Shown here piece by piece: positions 23,786 through 35,011 of a stretch of 64,000 nucleotides of DNA (positions are counted from its first letter, which is position 1; each line of letters opens with the position of its first letter). The notes under the pieces were generated by a model. It had not been told where the DNA came from. It saw only the letters and a list, made by a program, of their open reading frames with translations, and did not search any database. Made by a program: the position numbers and the translations under genes. The stretch spans positions 5,270,001 through 5,334,000 of the forward strand of contig OX327702.1 of the NCBI GenBank assembly GCA_946807835.1. The letters run 5' to 3'. The stretch comes from Ailanthus altissimus (lineage: Eukaryota > Streptophyta > Magnoliopsida > Sapindales > Simaroubaceae).

Positions 23786-24232
23786 GGGGATATTAACACT
23801 GTTACCCCTTAAGGTTGGCATAAATTATATTTTAATTGTGGCTTTAAATTTAATTAGACTGAACCCCTCTATTTAATTAAAAAAATTAAAATATTTTTAT
23901 TTTTTAAGAATATTTTAATTATTTATATGTGACAAAAAAATGAAGAATATTATACATTTCAAATTGTATATTAAATAATGATGTATCAAGTGATTATTAA
24001 ATAATAAAATAATATAAAATTTAAAATTATCTGTTATATCTAATAATTTTTTAATATATTATTACTTGAAATATAAATTTGAAATGTATAAGATTATTAA
24101 AAAAAAAGTATAATTATAAAGATACTTTTATCTTTTTAATTAAATAAAAAAATGACAGTGCAATTAAAATCAAAACTGCTATTAAAATGTAATTTATGCC
24201 AACCTCACGGGGTGTTGGTGTTAATACCCTTA
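23786..24232. mobile_element. MITE family M1, copy 2
   Basis: The left end GATATTAACACTGTTACCCC, then TTAAGGTTGGCATAAATTAT, is mirrored by the right end TAATTTATGCCAACCTCACG and GGTGTTAATACCC. The AT-rich core is longer than in the other copies (about 447 bp in all). No coding sequence. Confidence 0.75.
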
Positions 24233-24814
24233 ACAATTAATTGTTTCTATTGCTATGTTTCGTGGCGCTGCTGGGCTTCCTACTTCCTACATATCTTCGG
24301 TGACCGAAATTTGGGCCATTAATTGATGTATTTTCAATAAAAATATGTTTTGTGTTTTAATATTTTTTATTATATTGATTATTTTTAAGAAATTAAAATA
24401 TGTAACACATTTTTTTATTAAGTATTTCTTTTTTTATATTGATTAATTTGAAAATAATTATATAAATAAATCGTTTTATTAGATATACAATAAAATCTTT
24501 TGATATATACAATTGTTTTGAAACTAACTAATTATTGTAATAGTTAGGATAAATAAAAAGAGAAAATTCCACCTAAATTTTTGTACTTTTATGAATGACG
24601 TGGCATTTTTTTCTTCTCATCTTACACTATCTCATATGGATCAAATAATTAATTAGAAAATATAAAGTGAGGGGATTGAGCTGAATTATGGTGTACATGC
24701 TGTAGCTATCATGACTTCCATTATTCATGATTATCATTCACCTATAAGTTTCATTGCTAGCTGAAATTAATGAAAAAGTAAAAAGAGAAGAGCTCGCAAA
24801 TAATTATTATGGCT

Positions 24815-25092
24815 GAGGTATTAACATTGTAACCCTCCGAATTTTATACAAATTATATTTTAATGGTGACTTTGGTTTTAATTACTCTATCACCCTTTTT
24901 AAATTAATTTAAAAGATACAAATATTTTCAACTTTTAAGAAATTTTAATTATTTACATAATAAAAAAATATAACCTTAAAATATTTTTTTTTCTTTTAAA
25001 TTAAATAGAAGAGGTAACAATATAATTAATATCAAAATTACTATCAAAATATAATTTATGCAAACCTCAGGAGAGGACGGTGTTAATATCCC
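24815..25092. mobile_element. MITE family M1, copy 3, with 10-bp target duplication
   Basis: Ends are GAGGTATTAACATTG and GTGTTAATATCCC in inverted orientation, with the matching inner words CAAATTATATTTTAATGGT and AAAATATAATTTATGCAAAC. The flanks are TATTATGGCT at 24805-24814 and again at 25093-25102. A 9-10-bp duplication points to the Mutator superfamily, making this a non-autonomous MULE-type MITE of 278 bp. The minus-strand frames at 24976-25310 are not genes. Confidence 0.8.
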
Positions 25093-25102
25093 TATTATGG
25101 CT

Positions 25103-26076
25103 CGATGCCTCTCTTGTGGATGAAAAAGTAGGTCGTCTTGATGCCAACGCAGTAGAAACTGTGGCAACTTTGCAAAAAGTGGGCACAATGTCTTTTTTTT
25201 TCTTTTTCTTTGGTTTTTGATTTTTGACATCGAAGTTCAAAGTGGAGACAATTTAAGAGCAAAAATAGAATGAAAAATGTATAGACATTAAAATTGAAAC
25301 ATTGGACCACTCACTCAGCTTGTGAGTCCCGATGGTCCATGTGACAAGTCAAATTGATTCAACCCAATGGCGTGGGATTAAATTATCGCATCGAGATAGA
25401 TGAGAGCAAAGGCAAATGTAGCTTTATTTTGTAAATGACAAAAATATATTAACTCGATCAAAAATGGATTAAAGAATTTGGACTCATCTGGGTCCTGATC
25501 ATTTTTCACCAAAACAGCATGGAAGAAGAGAAAGCTACATATCAGAATTAAAAGAAATGAAAGGTAGCTATCACTTGTTTTGCAGCAATAGAGCAGAAGG
25601 TAAGAAAGCTTTTATGTACTACTGAGCTGGCACATTGAATTGTTGCTTTGGGCTTGTAAAATCTTCTACTTTATGGAAGTAAAGGACCACCATTAGACTG
25701 AGACAAGCATTGTAGAGTGTATTAAAACAAAAGGAAGAAGAAAAGAGCAACGTAGCTTTAGCTTATATTATAAAGGAGGAGGTAGATGGAAGTAGCTGGA
25801 CTATGGACCATCCTCTAAACCTTGTTGAAGAATTATCAAGGATCCCTTTAGTTTTTTTAACATCTTTTTTGAGGACCTGAAAAGAATAATTTGATGGGCG
25901 ACCAAAAGTTGCCACACTCATTCTAGTGGCTAGCCGTTACAAAGAATCTAAGAACACAAGTAGCTGGTCATTATAATGTTCAAAATGAGTCTTTACCAAT
26001 TCTAAGCCTATACACAAAATGGTCAACATGAAAGCAAACTTTGTTTAGCAAAACTGTGCGGATGCAAAATTCAACT
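25103..26076. other. Intergenic DNA, no gene recognised
   Basis: Moderately AT-rich, without recognisable repeats, domains or splice-linked frames. Confidence 0.4.
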
Positions 26077-27829
26077 CTTATCTTTATGAGTGGTTTTAGC
26101 AATAGGGTCTCATTTTATTAACTACTCTCTGTCTTTTAAGGATCTCGGACATTATCTGTGGAACAAGGTGCAAATATAGAATAATCTGTCTACTTTCCAG
26201 GCTGCTAGAAAGAAAAATAAAAAAGGAAGCAATGAGAAAAAAACTAAAGCAAGGAATTACTTATGACAAAAATTGAGGATGCAAATCAACGAGATATAGA
26301 CATCTCTTTTCTCCCTATGGGCATGGGGTGTGATCTTCAAGCTTTATCCTCGTATATTCAATTATTCATGCATGAATATACTAATAGTATACAATAAATC
26401 ACATTACCATCCTCTGTTGCTAGACATGGATGAATCTTAGAAAACCAAGTAAATGAAAAAAAAAAAGTTGTAACTTGTCCATTGACACAACCACTATCCA
26501 GTATTACATACACAAGTTCTTCTCTTTTCTGCAATTTTCCTTTAGAATTAGTCAGCGCTAGTGACTAGATGAGCGAGAGCGACACTGTAATGTGTTATGC
26601 ATAAACAATCTAAGCATATTTTAAAAATTTATATATGGAGAGGATTCCAGTAACTGAAAAAGGTTATGAGAAATGAACACTAGATGATTTCTATATGCTA
26701 ATCAAAAGGATACATGACAGACACGAGCAAATTTATCAACTTTGAGTATCTTTTGAGGTGAATAAACTAGAAACCAGGGAAGAAAATAAAGAAAGGTGAA
26801 TGAGCATCGTATAAATTAGTTTTCTAAAGTGATAACCACTATAAATGACCAATGGGAAGGGCTTAGGCAAGACAGGTGCACTATGTCATCCAAGCACCTA
26901 TCCAATATAATTCTGCCGTAAATTCATTCATTTTGAAATGGTCTCATCATATTAAAAATGCTAAATTACATGTTAAAATTTTACTGAATAGTTCTATTGG
27001 GACTGTCCCACCTAAAATTTTCTCATAACCAATAGATATACAAACTTCTGATACATGAGACATAACAGAAACTTTCAATAAATACAGAACTTAATACGTG
27101 AAGAAGCAAAAGACAATCAAACCCATAACTCTGAAACAATGTAGAGAATAATGCTTCTTATTTTAGTCAGGCTTTGTTTTCCTCCTTTCCTTCAGTGTAA
27201 CTCATCAATTTTCCCTTTATTTTTGAATTGGTTAATATCTTGATGTTCAAATCACTGGTTTAGGCATCCTTCACAATGCACCTCTTCTAAGTCTAATCAT
27301 TCTCCTTTTTCTTTTTGACCTTGTTAAGATCTTTAGTTAAAGATTTCAGCTCTTGCTGTTTAGTTACAACTTGATAGTCCTTCAATGTAGTTTGCAACTT
27401 GCATAGCATTTTTTGGTGATACACATACGAAGACTACGAAGTGTACTGTGAATATTATCAATCATTCCTCAAACTACTTGCTGATTTATTGCCTAAACGC
27501 AGATAAGCATTCTCAGAAAGTTTAATTATACATTTGACATATTAGACGGTAGGCACATCTGAAACCACAAAAGTTCCTCTGATTTGATTGGTAGCTGACC
27601 TTTCATAAAGATTTCCATCTCATATTTCTGTTCATGCAGCTAACGGTGCATGGAGCATTTAGCAACTGGAAAGTGAGATCTGATCAACTTAGAGAAAACA
27701 AACTAGAAAACTAAATTGACTTCAATTGTGCTCAATTCTAGACATAGAATGGTTTTTATTTTTTTTTAAAGAAAAAAGAAGTATAATAGCTATGGGCTGC
27801 ACATAAAATATTGATAAAGAAACCATCTT
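26077..27829. repeat. Tandem duplication downstream of pTAC13, copy 1
   Basis: Aligns along its length with 27830-29473. Shared words include CTCCCTATGGG, GAATTGGTTAATATC and TTGATGTTCAAA (or CTGATGTTCAAA), CCTTCACAATGCAC and ACTACTTGCTGATT/ACTTACTGATTCATTGCC. No coding frame survives in either copy; the order of AT-rich and C/T-rich stretches looks like old UTR, intron or noncoding-RNA sequence. Confidence 0.75.
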
Positions 27830-28177
27830 TATAAGTGGTTAGCGATTGAATTTCATTTTAGTGACTATTCTCCAACTTCTAAGGATCATGGAAATTATCC
27901 ATTAGATAAACAAGATGCCAATATGAAATAACCCATCTACTATTCATGCTACTAAATGAAAATAAAGAAAGTAATAACAGAAAAGTGTAAGCAAACAAAT
28001 AATTATTTACAACTAAATTGAGCATGCAAATTTTCTCCCTATGGGTGTGTGATCATCAAGCTTCAAACTCCTATAATTCTGCACGAATATACTACTGGGA
28101 CACTATACCATCCACAGTTACTAGACATGCATGTATCAAAACCTTGTTTGGAGAAACTGAGTGTGTGTGTGTATATT

Positions 28178-28212
<35 letters not shown>

Positions 28213-29473
28213 GTTAGAGTTTGTAGCTCGTCCATTGACACCACCACTATCTAATTCTATGTTATCCAACACAAGTTTTTCTCTTTTTCTGTAATGTTCC
28301 TTTGAAATTAGTCAATGCTAATGACTAGATAAATGACAGTATATTGTGTTAGGCACAGACAATTTAAGCATATCTAAATAATCTATCAATGGGGAAGGAT
28401 GAAACGCAGAGAATTCCAGGAAGTGAAAAGGGTTCAGCTAAATGAATTGTAGATGATTTTTATATGCCATTCAAAGGAATACATGACAAACATGGGACCA
28501 AATTTATCATCTTTGAGTATCCTTGCAGATGAATTAAGTAGAATCCAGGGAAGAAAATCAAGAAAGGTGAATTGGCATTGTATAAATTAGCTTCTAAGGT
28601 AATCGTGATTATAAATGACTAGCTGATATACAAAATTTTGATACATGGAGACATAACGGAAACCATCAATTCATATAGACATTTTGGTGTGAAGAAACAA
28701 CAGAGAATCCAATCCATAACTCCGAAAGAACATACAGAATGATGCTTCTTATTTTAGTCAGGTTTTGTGCCCTTCCTTTCTTTCACTATAACCCTCCTTG
28801 CTCGGCAATTTTCCGTCTTCTTTCTGAATTGGTTAATATCCTGATGTTCAAACTTAAAATCACATCCGTTTAGGCATATCCTTCACAATGCACTTCCCCT
28901 ATCATTTTCTCTTTTCTTTTGACCTTGTTAGAATCTTTAAGTCAAAGACTTCAGCTACTTCTGCTTACCTACAGTTTGATGGTCCTTCAATGTAGTTCAC
29001 AAATTACAAAGCATTTGTTTGGTGATACACAAACTAAGACTACAAAGTACATACTGTAAATATCATCATTCATTCTTCAAACTACTTACTGATTCATTGC
29101 CTGTACACAGATAAGTATTCTCAGGCAGTTTAATGGTACATTTGATATATTGGACGGTAAGGACATCTGAGACCAACACAATTCCTTTAATTTGCCTGGC
29201 AACTGATTTTCAAAAAGATTTACATATTCGTACTTCTCTTCATGCAGCTAATGGTGAATGGTGCATTTTGACTAAACAACTTAGAGAAAACAAACTAGAC
29301 TACCAAATTGGTTTCAACCATGCTTAATTCTAGACATGTTAGGAATTTTTCTTTTCTTGGGGAAAAAAACAAAAAGAAGAGAAAGAAAAATGAACAATAA
29401 TAGCTGTAGAGTAAACATAAAAATATCACTAAGAACACCATTATAATGACCATGAAGAGAGAACTTATCTGAA
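27830..29473. repeat. Tandem duplication downstream of pTAC13, copy 2
   Basis: Second copy, whose end reaches the 3' end of pTAC13 (last codon at 29474). It contains the microsatellite at 28163-28215, absent from copy 1. Small frames at 28018-28294, 29133-29327 and 29295-29477 are unsupported. Divergence from copy 1 is substantial (many substitutions and small indels), so the duplication is old. Confidence 0.75.
28163..28215. repeat. Compound microsatellite (GT)n-(AT)n-(GTAT)n
   Basis: A GTGTGTGTGT run passes into a long AT run and then GTATGTATGTATGT. Likely polymorphic. Confidence 0.95.
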
Positions 29474-32038
29474 TCACTTAGTCTCTGTTACAATTTCACC
29501 AAGATCTAGATCTACTAAGCTCTCTTTTCCAAACAATGTAAATCCAACAGTTGCCTGCAAGGAACATGGTCTAGAAATTATTTCAAGTGAGTAACATAAG
29601 TGCACAAAAACACACCAATATAGTCAAGGGACCTTTAATATCATTTGGAGCAATAAATTGGGTTTTGAGGTCTCTTCTGGAATGGCATGCAGGCACAATT
29701 CCTCAAATTATCCTTTGTAAGACAAATAATTTACATGAAAGAAAAAGCATACCTTTCCAGTTTTGCGGTTGAGTTTCTTAAGGCTTCCTACAAATTCTGC
29801 AAAAGTCCCAGATACAACTCGAACAGTTGAACCTGGGACAAGCTTATTACCCTTTCCTGAGGATGAACCATTTAAGTCAGAAGCTTTTCTAGATCGCCTT
29901 TTTGGCTTGGATTCCGTATCAGATTCTGTAACAACACTGGAAACTGTATCTGATTCTATATTGTCCGTCTCGAATTTGAGGGTCCCTTCTTTTTGTTGCT
30001 CTTCCTCAAAAGCTTGATCAGCTTTTTCTTGTTCTTCTTTTGCCTCTCAAAAAATTGCTTCCATATCATTGAGGGATACTGGCCTTGGTTTGTTTATTTG
30101 TCTTTTTCTGCAAACAAAAACACAACAGCTCCCATTGTTACTCTGGCTGAAAAGATCATTGCCAACTGCATAAGCTAAGAAGATTCTGTACCAACAAACA
30201 CAAGATGAGTTAGGAAACCGGAATGATGCAACAGAAAAATAATGCAGGAATTACAGTTTTCACTAAATGAGATAACAGAACTTTCAATGAAGAAACTACT
30301 CCAAGTCCATATAACTCTCTTCATTCAGCCCTAAAGAACAGGTAGTCCTAGTATACGATTGAAATATTTTCACCACCACATATGTGGGAACTTTGATTTC
30401 AATCAGAATTTCTAAAATTGACATGCCTTTCTATAATTTCTTTAGTGGTCATCCATAGTTCTTACAAGTCCAATAGCCCAGGCAAGAAATTCTGAAAATG
30501 ATTCCAATAAAAAACAAACAGGTATAACAAGAACAAATATAAATACTCGCGTATTTCCAACCTTGGAACCAACAAAACCTCCAACTCCATCACACTCTCT
30601 TATGAAATCATGTATCTCTTTGTTCAACAAACACCTCAAGAAAACACGCCCTGGAAAAATGGGTTTTGGTTTAACCGAGTAGGAACCGTTTTTTTCCTCC
30701 TCACCTGAAGAGCTGGGGCATACATCTGTAAACAAAAAAAAAAAAATTGAGAAGTTGAGGAAACACATCTCACTTTTCTGGGTCATTGATTTTTCAGCAT
30801 ATCACATCAGCACTTCCAACTTCCACAGTACCACATCCACCACAATGGAAAAGGTTTTAAAAACAAAAGAGCATCCAAAATTAATTCTAAATAAGTTCTG
30901 ATTAAGTCTCCTTTGAATTCTCCATTTATTATCCAAATTAAAATGAAAATGCTACACATCTATTTCTCTGCCCATCTGAATTGAATGGCATATAAATTTG
31001 GGCATTCCAATACAAACTTACAACTTGTGAGGAGAAAAATAAAACATCTAAATGGCATGCCATGTTTACTCACTTTCACTCTAATCTAAATTTGCCACAA
31101 CAGTTTCATCAATTCATGAGTATTATGTAAATAACTAATGTGAGTTTCATAATAAATTGTTGCAGTAAAAGAATAACATATTTTCAATAACACTCTAGAC
31201 TATCCCTCAATGAAACAACCATCTATCAAGTTATAGTTCACATCAAATTAGTACTCAAAACACTTACCACTGTAACAAATTCATAAGTATTATGTACAGA
31301 ACTCGCATTTTCACATTTTACGACATTTCCTGTGTTCATTTCATATTACCTTCTCAACATATCATTATATAATTCAATTTTGCAACAATTCCAGAAACAA
31401 AAACAACACTCTAAACTATTAACCAGTTAGGATATGTTTGCAAACGAGTTACCGTGACTTTTAATTCACAACTACTATAAAATAAAATCACTAGCTGTTA
31501 AAAATATAAGTGCATGAATGGAGTTGCAAAGTAAAAGTACTCATTTACTGAACACTGTAAATGTTGAGCTTCCAAAATTTAGCAGAAGCGGAAAAGTTAT
31601 AAACATATCTTTTACCTGAAAATCATTATCAGGGAAGTTCCTAGCGAGTGACCGAGCAAGTCGTTCGGCAATCTCCTGGTACCTGACCCGAGAAACCTGG
31701 ACGACCCACCATTGGGGACCCAGCTGAGCCAAGTTATCAAGATTGAGCTCCTCAGTCCATGAAGTGTATCTCTTTTTGGGCTTCTTCAAAAGCCTCTCTT
31801 CAACTTCTTCTCTCCAATTATAACCAGCTTTGCGCTCTCTCCGCTCGTTTCTCAGCTGCCTTCTTTCTCCGGCCGATAGCTCTTGTTGTTGGGCGTTTGC
31901 GGAATCTACAGTCGCCGATATGGATTGTAATTGGGCGCGTTTGGTTACGCAGACTGCGAAGGAAATGGAAGGAATTGAGGGTGGAGAAAGAGAGTGAGAA
32001 TAGGGGCAAAGACTCCACTGAAGAAGCCCTTGCTTCAT
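29474..32038 (-). CDS. PTAC13: Plastid NusG-like protein pTAC13 (four exons; apparently broken)
   Basis: Exons read from the minus strand: 32038-31616 (141 codons), 30725-30551, 30107-29753 and 29554-29474. The protein would be about 344 residues. The N-terminus is a Ser-rich chloroplast transit peptide (about residues 1-40). Then come a charged linker, an NGN domain (WWVVQVSRVRYQEIAERLA, NGSYSVKPKPIFPGRVFLRC, KEIHDFIRECDGVGGFVGSK), an acidic linker and a KOW domain (KLVPGSTVRVVSGTFAEFVG). pTAC13 is a component of the plastid transcription machinery related to bacterial NusG, which binds RNA polymerase and ribosomes. Three lesions are visible: a run of 7 A (30689-30695) puts the start of exon 2 out of frame with the rest; an in-frame TGA lies at 30047-30049; and intron 2 has a GC donor (30550-30549). 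The other splice sites are standard GT-AG, with CAG or AAG before the donor in introns 1 and 3. Strong conservation outside the lesions suggests recent loss or sequence errors. Confidence 0.85.
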
Positions 32039-32339
32039 CTTCGTTTTGAATGATTCTTTTTAGAGATCTTTTAGTTCCGATTTAGTGCCAACGATGAGCA
32101 GTCCGTTAGTGCCTTTTGGTTTGGTTATGGATAATTACAATAATGTCAATGTGCTCAGTTTAAAAAAATCGGCGCGTGTATTTTTATTTGGAGTTCATTA
32201 ATGCAAGGATTGTACATTCATTATTTATAGGATTGTTTTTATATAGCCAATTTGTTAGAGACTATATTTTAACTTAGCTAATTTTAATTTTTTTTTAAAA
32301 TTTTTATAGTCAAATAATTTAAAAATAAATAACAATTAC
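32039..32339. promoter_or_regulatory. pTAC13 upstream region
   Basis: About 300 bases of moderately AT-rich sequence between the pTAC13 start codon and the Mutator-like fragment. It should hold the 5' UTR and promoter; no motif can be assigned with confidence. Confidence 0.35.
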
Positions 32340-32690
32340 TCTATTTTGCATATTAGTTGTGAATGTAACTAATTGCTCATCAATAATGTCAAGCCATTGC
32401 TTTACAATATCTAAAAACCAACTTCAAGAAGTTTTAATCTTAATTGTAAGTTTGTAGCCATACACACTTTTAATGAGAAAATTTTATTTTATTTTACATT
32501 TAAAGTCACAGCTAATAGTTGAAGTCCTCCATTAAAATCTTTTAAATGATATCCATCTAATTTTATAAAGCTTCTACAACCCTTAAGTAATCCATCTCTT
32601 AAGGTTGGAAAACTTAATTGGACCATCATCTATACTTACCTTATACTTCACTTTGATAAGAACTTCAAAATTTATGATAATTAACACATG
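32340..32690 (-). pseudogene. Mutator-like transposase fragment
   Basis: Minus-strand translation contains GCRSFIKLDGYHLKD followed by FNGGLQLLAVTL, which matches the start of the MULE transposase domain (compare RCRPFIGIDGFHLKG at 11.5 kb). Stops and frameshifts flank it. It is a different family member from the 11-12 kb copy and is cut by the LTR at 32724. Confidence 0.6.
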
Positions 32691-32723
32691 TGCATAATCC
32701 TTTAGTTTTTGATACGATGAGTT

Positions 32724-32784
32724 TGTTAAAGTGCATCTAAGAGTGCATGCATGTGATAGTATTCATTAAACATTCAATGCATGT

Positions 32785-32847
<63 letters not shown>

Positions 32848-34222
32848 CAGAATGAAAATTGAATTTTCTATTCATCAAATATATAGTTAATTGAAGTCTA
32901 GTATGATAATAGAATTCAAAAAATTTACCCTTGAAGCTATTCGGTGTAGAATTTAAACTTGAGGCTTACTTTAAAGTTTTCACTTAATCAATTCTCGTCT
33001 TCAACTTTTAGTGGGATTGAAAGCTAGAATAGTCATATTTCAAAATTTAGCAGATTGTTTGCTTAAAACTTAAGCTCTCTCTATCAATCTATAGCCAAAA
33101 ATGGACTTAAGGGTTGAAATGCAACATTTTTAAAGTTTTTTTCATATCACCCACGTAATGGTTGTAAAACCCCTTACACTTTCAAAATGCAATGTTTGCA
33201 TTTTATCTATTTTATTTTGTTGACACGTGTCTAACATTTATGTCATGCAATAATCATTTGTGACAAATTATTACATGCATGAAAACTACTTGTCACACAT
33301 ATTATGCCATGCACACGCCATTTGTCAATATTCAATTAGTTAGGAACAATTGTTAACCAATCAATAGGATTTACATTTAAACCTTAATACGTGTGCTTCC
33401 TGAGAAATCCTAAAACAAATCCTTTTTTTAAAAAAAAATTTTGAATCAAACCATTCGATCGGGTTTACAACCCTAGTGCTCAACGAGTATATTTTATATT
33501 GTGAGACTCCTTAGGTTCATACTTGTTTATCTTATAGAAACCCCACACATGTTATAGATATTAAAGAACGATGCGTTAAACAATACAAGTTGAGGTCAAT
33601 CATATATATATAATCTTTCCATCACCTATATCCTGGAAGAGTAGAGATATGGATCATCACAATCAAATCTCTATATGTTCAACAGTGAACTTATCTCCAG
33701 ATTTGTATTTCTGTAAACAATATCTACAAACCCCTTTATAATTTTGTTTAACTCTATGAAAATTTTTTTTTTTAGGTTTATGCTTGTAGCCATAAGACTT
33801 CTTGAAATATAATATTGGAGCATCAGGATATATAACTCACTTATATCTATGCACACTAGAATCTATGAACATCGAACTATATCTAATAACACCCAAAGGT
33901 TAGACCATAAAATGTCTATAAATCAAAGCATGGTAGATCACTCAATGACCACCGTGGCATTCAAGTTAAATGACCATAAAATATTGCTTAACTTGAGAAG
34001 ACCCTTCATTAATGACTATATGAGATATCTATTGAAGGTTCTCATGAGTTTATTTAGTACCCAGTCCTCATTGAATACCTACATGCCTATACGAGCTTCC
34101 GCTAAACCCATAGTTTGTTATAACAAACCGTCTAAACAATCAAGATATAGACACATACTAATCTAAAAGAAATACCAATTGGCCTATATCGACAACCATG
34201 AATCAGGAATAATATTTTCGAG
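32724..34222 (-). mobile_element. Family A copia LTR, minus strand, 5' end missing
   Basis: Reverse complement of the family A LTR: plus-strand start TGTTAAAGTGCATC is the complement of the LTR 3' end. It covers the 3' two-thirds of the LTR and stops at 34222, where a foldback element begins. The remaining 5' part is absent beyond 35001. The CA microsatellite at 32788 lies inside its 3' end. Reading frames at 33671-34166 are not genes. Confidence 0.75.
32788..32848. repeat. (CA)n-(TA)n microsatellite
   Basis: About 24 CA units followed by ATATATATATA, located in the 3' end of a family A LTR. Confidence 0.95.
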
Positions 34223-35001
34223 AAAGGTAAAAGACAAGTGGACCCCTAAAGTTTATTGAAAGTAATAATTTAGTCACATGGTTTTGAAAATACACAAATA
34301 CACCTCATCTGTTAACATTTTTTTTTATTATTAAAATGGATGGTAATTATTACAATTACTATAATATCTTTGACCAATAGTTGTTCAACATTAACTAACG
34401 TTGACCGGCATTGGCAGGTGTTAATCGACATTGACCAGCCATTGACTGTGATGATCGGTTTGATCGACCGTTGGTCAATGTTGACTGATGTTGACTGACA
34501 TTGGATTGATTAACCGTGAATATTGTTGGACTCTAAATTTTATGATCTACACAATAGTAAGATTATTTTCATCAATGAAGCATTATAAGAGCTTGAAATT
34601 AGTATAAAAAATAAAAGTAACAACCCCACTGTTTTTCTTACTAATATTGGTACTCCTTAAATGCTTCATTGATGAAAATAATTTTACCGTTATGTAGATC
34701 ACAAAATTTAGAGTCCAACAATGTTCACGGTGAATCAATTTAATGCCAGTCAACGGTCAATCAATCTTGGTCAATGGCTAGGGAACATCGGGCGTCGATA
34801 GTCAACGGCCAATTAACATCAATCAATGCCCCGTTAGATTGTGCCATGTGTCTTTTATGAGTGAAAGATTATATTGCCCTTGTACCATTTAAACCAACAA
34901 AAAAAGTTAAAGAATGGGGTGTATTTATGTATTTTTGAAACCAGGGTGAGTAAACTGTCACTTTCAAGATACCTTAGGGGTTCAATTGTCCTTTACCCTT
35001 T
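34223..35001. mobile_element. Foldback (long inverted repeat) element, ~780 bp
   Basis: The left end AAAGGTAAAAGACAAGTGGA and the right end, reverse-complemented (AAAGGGTAAAGGACAATTGA), start two arms of about 350 bases each that pair across the element; the inner words CTAAATTTTATGATCTACA and TGTAGATCACAAAATTTAG, and CATCAATGAAGCATT and AATGCTTCATTGATG, face each other near the centre. The arms are rich in GTTGACC/GGTCAAC words (34380-34510 and 34740-34830). No transposase. The style resembles MULE-type or hairpin MITEs; no clear target duplication was found. Confidence 0.8.
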
Positions 35002-35011
35002 GAAAACATAC

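Noticed and set aside
30442..30786. A 114-codon open frame taken as a gene of its own
   Set aside because: It is pTAC13 exon 2 read in one frame plus flanking intron.
31759..32049. Plus-strand 96-codon frame opposite pTAC13 exon 1
   Set aside because: Antisense of a well-supported exon.
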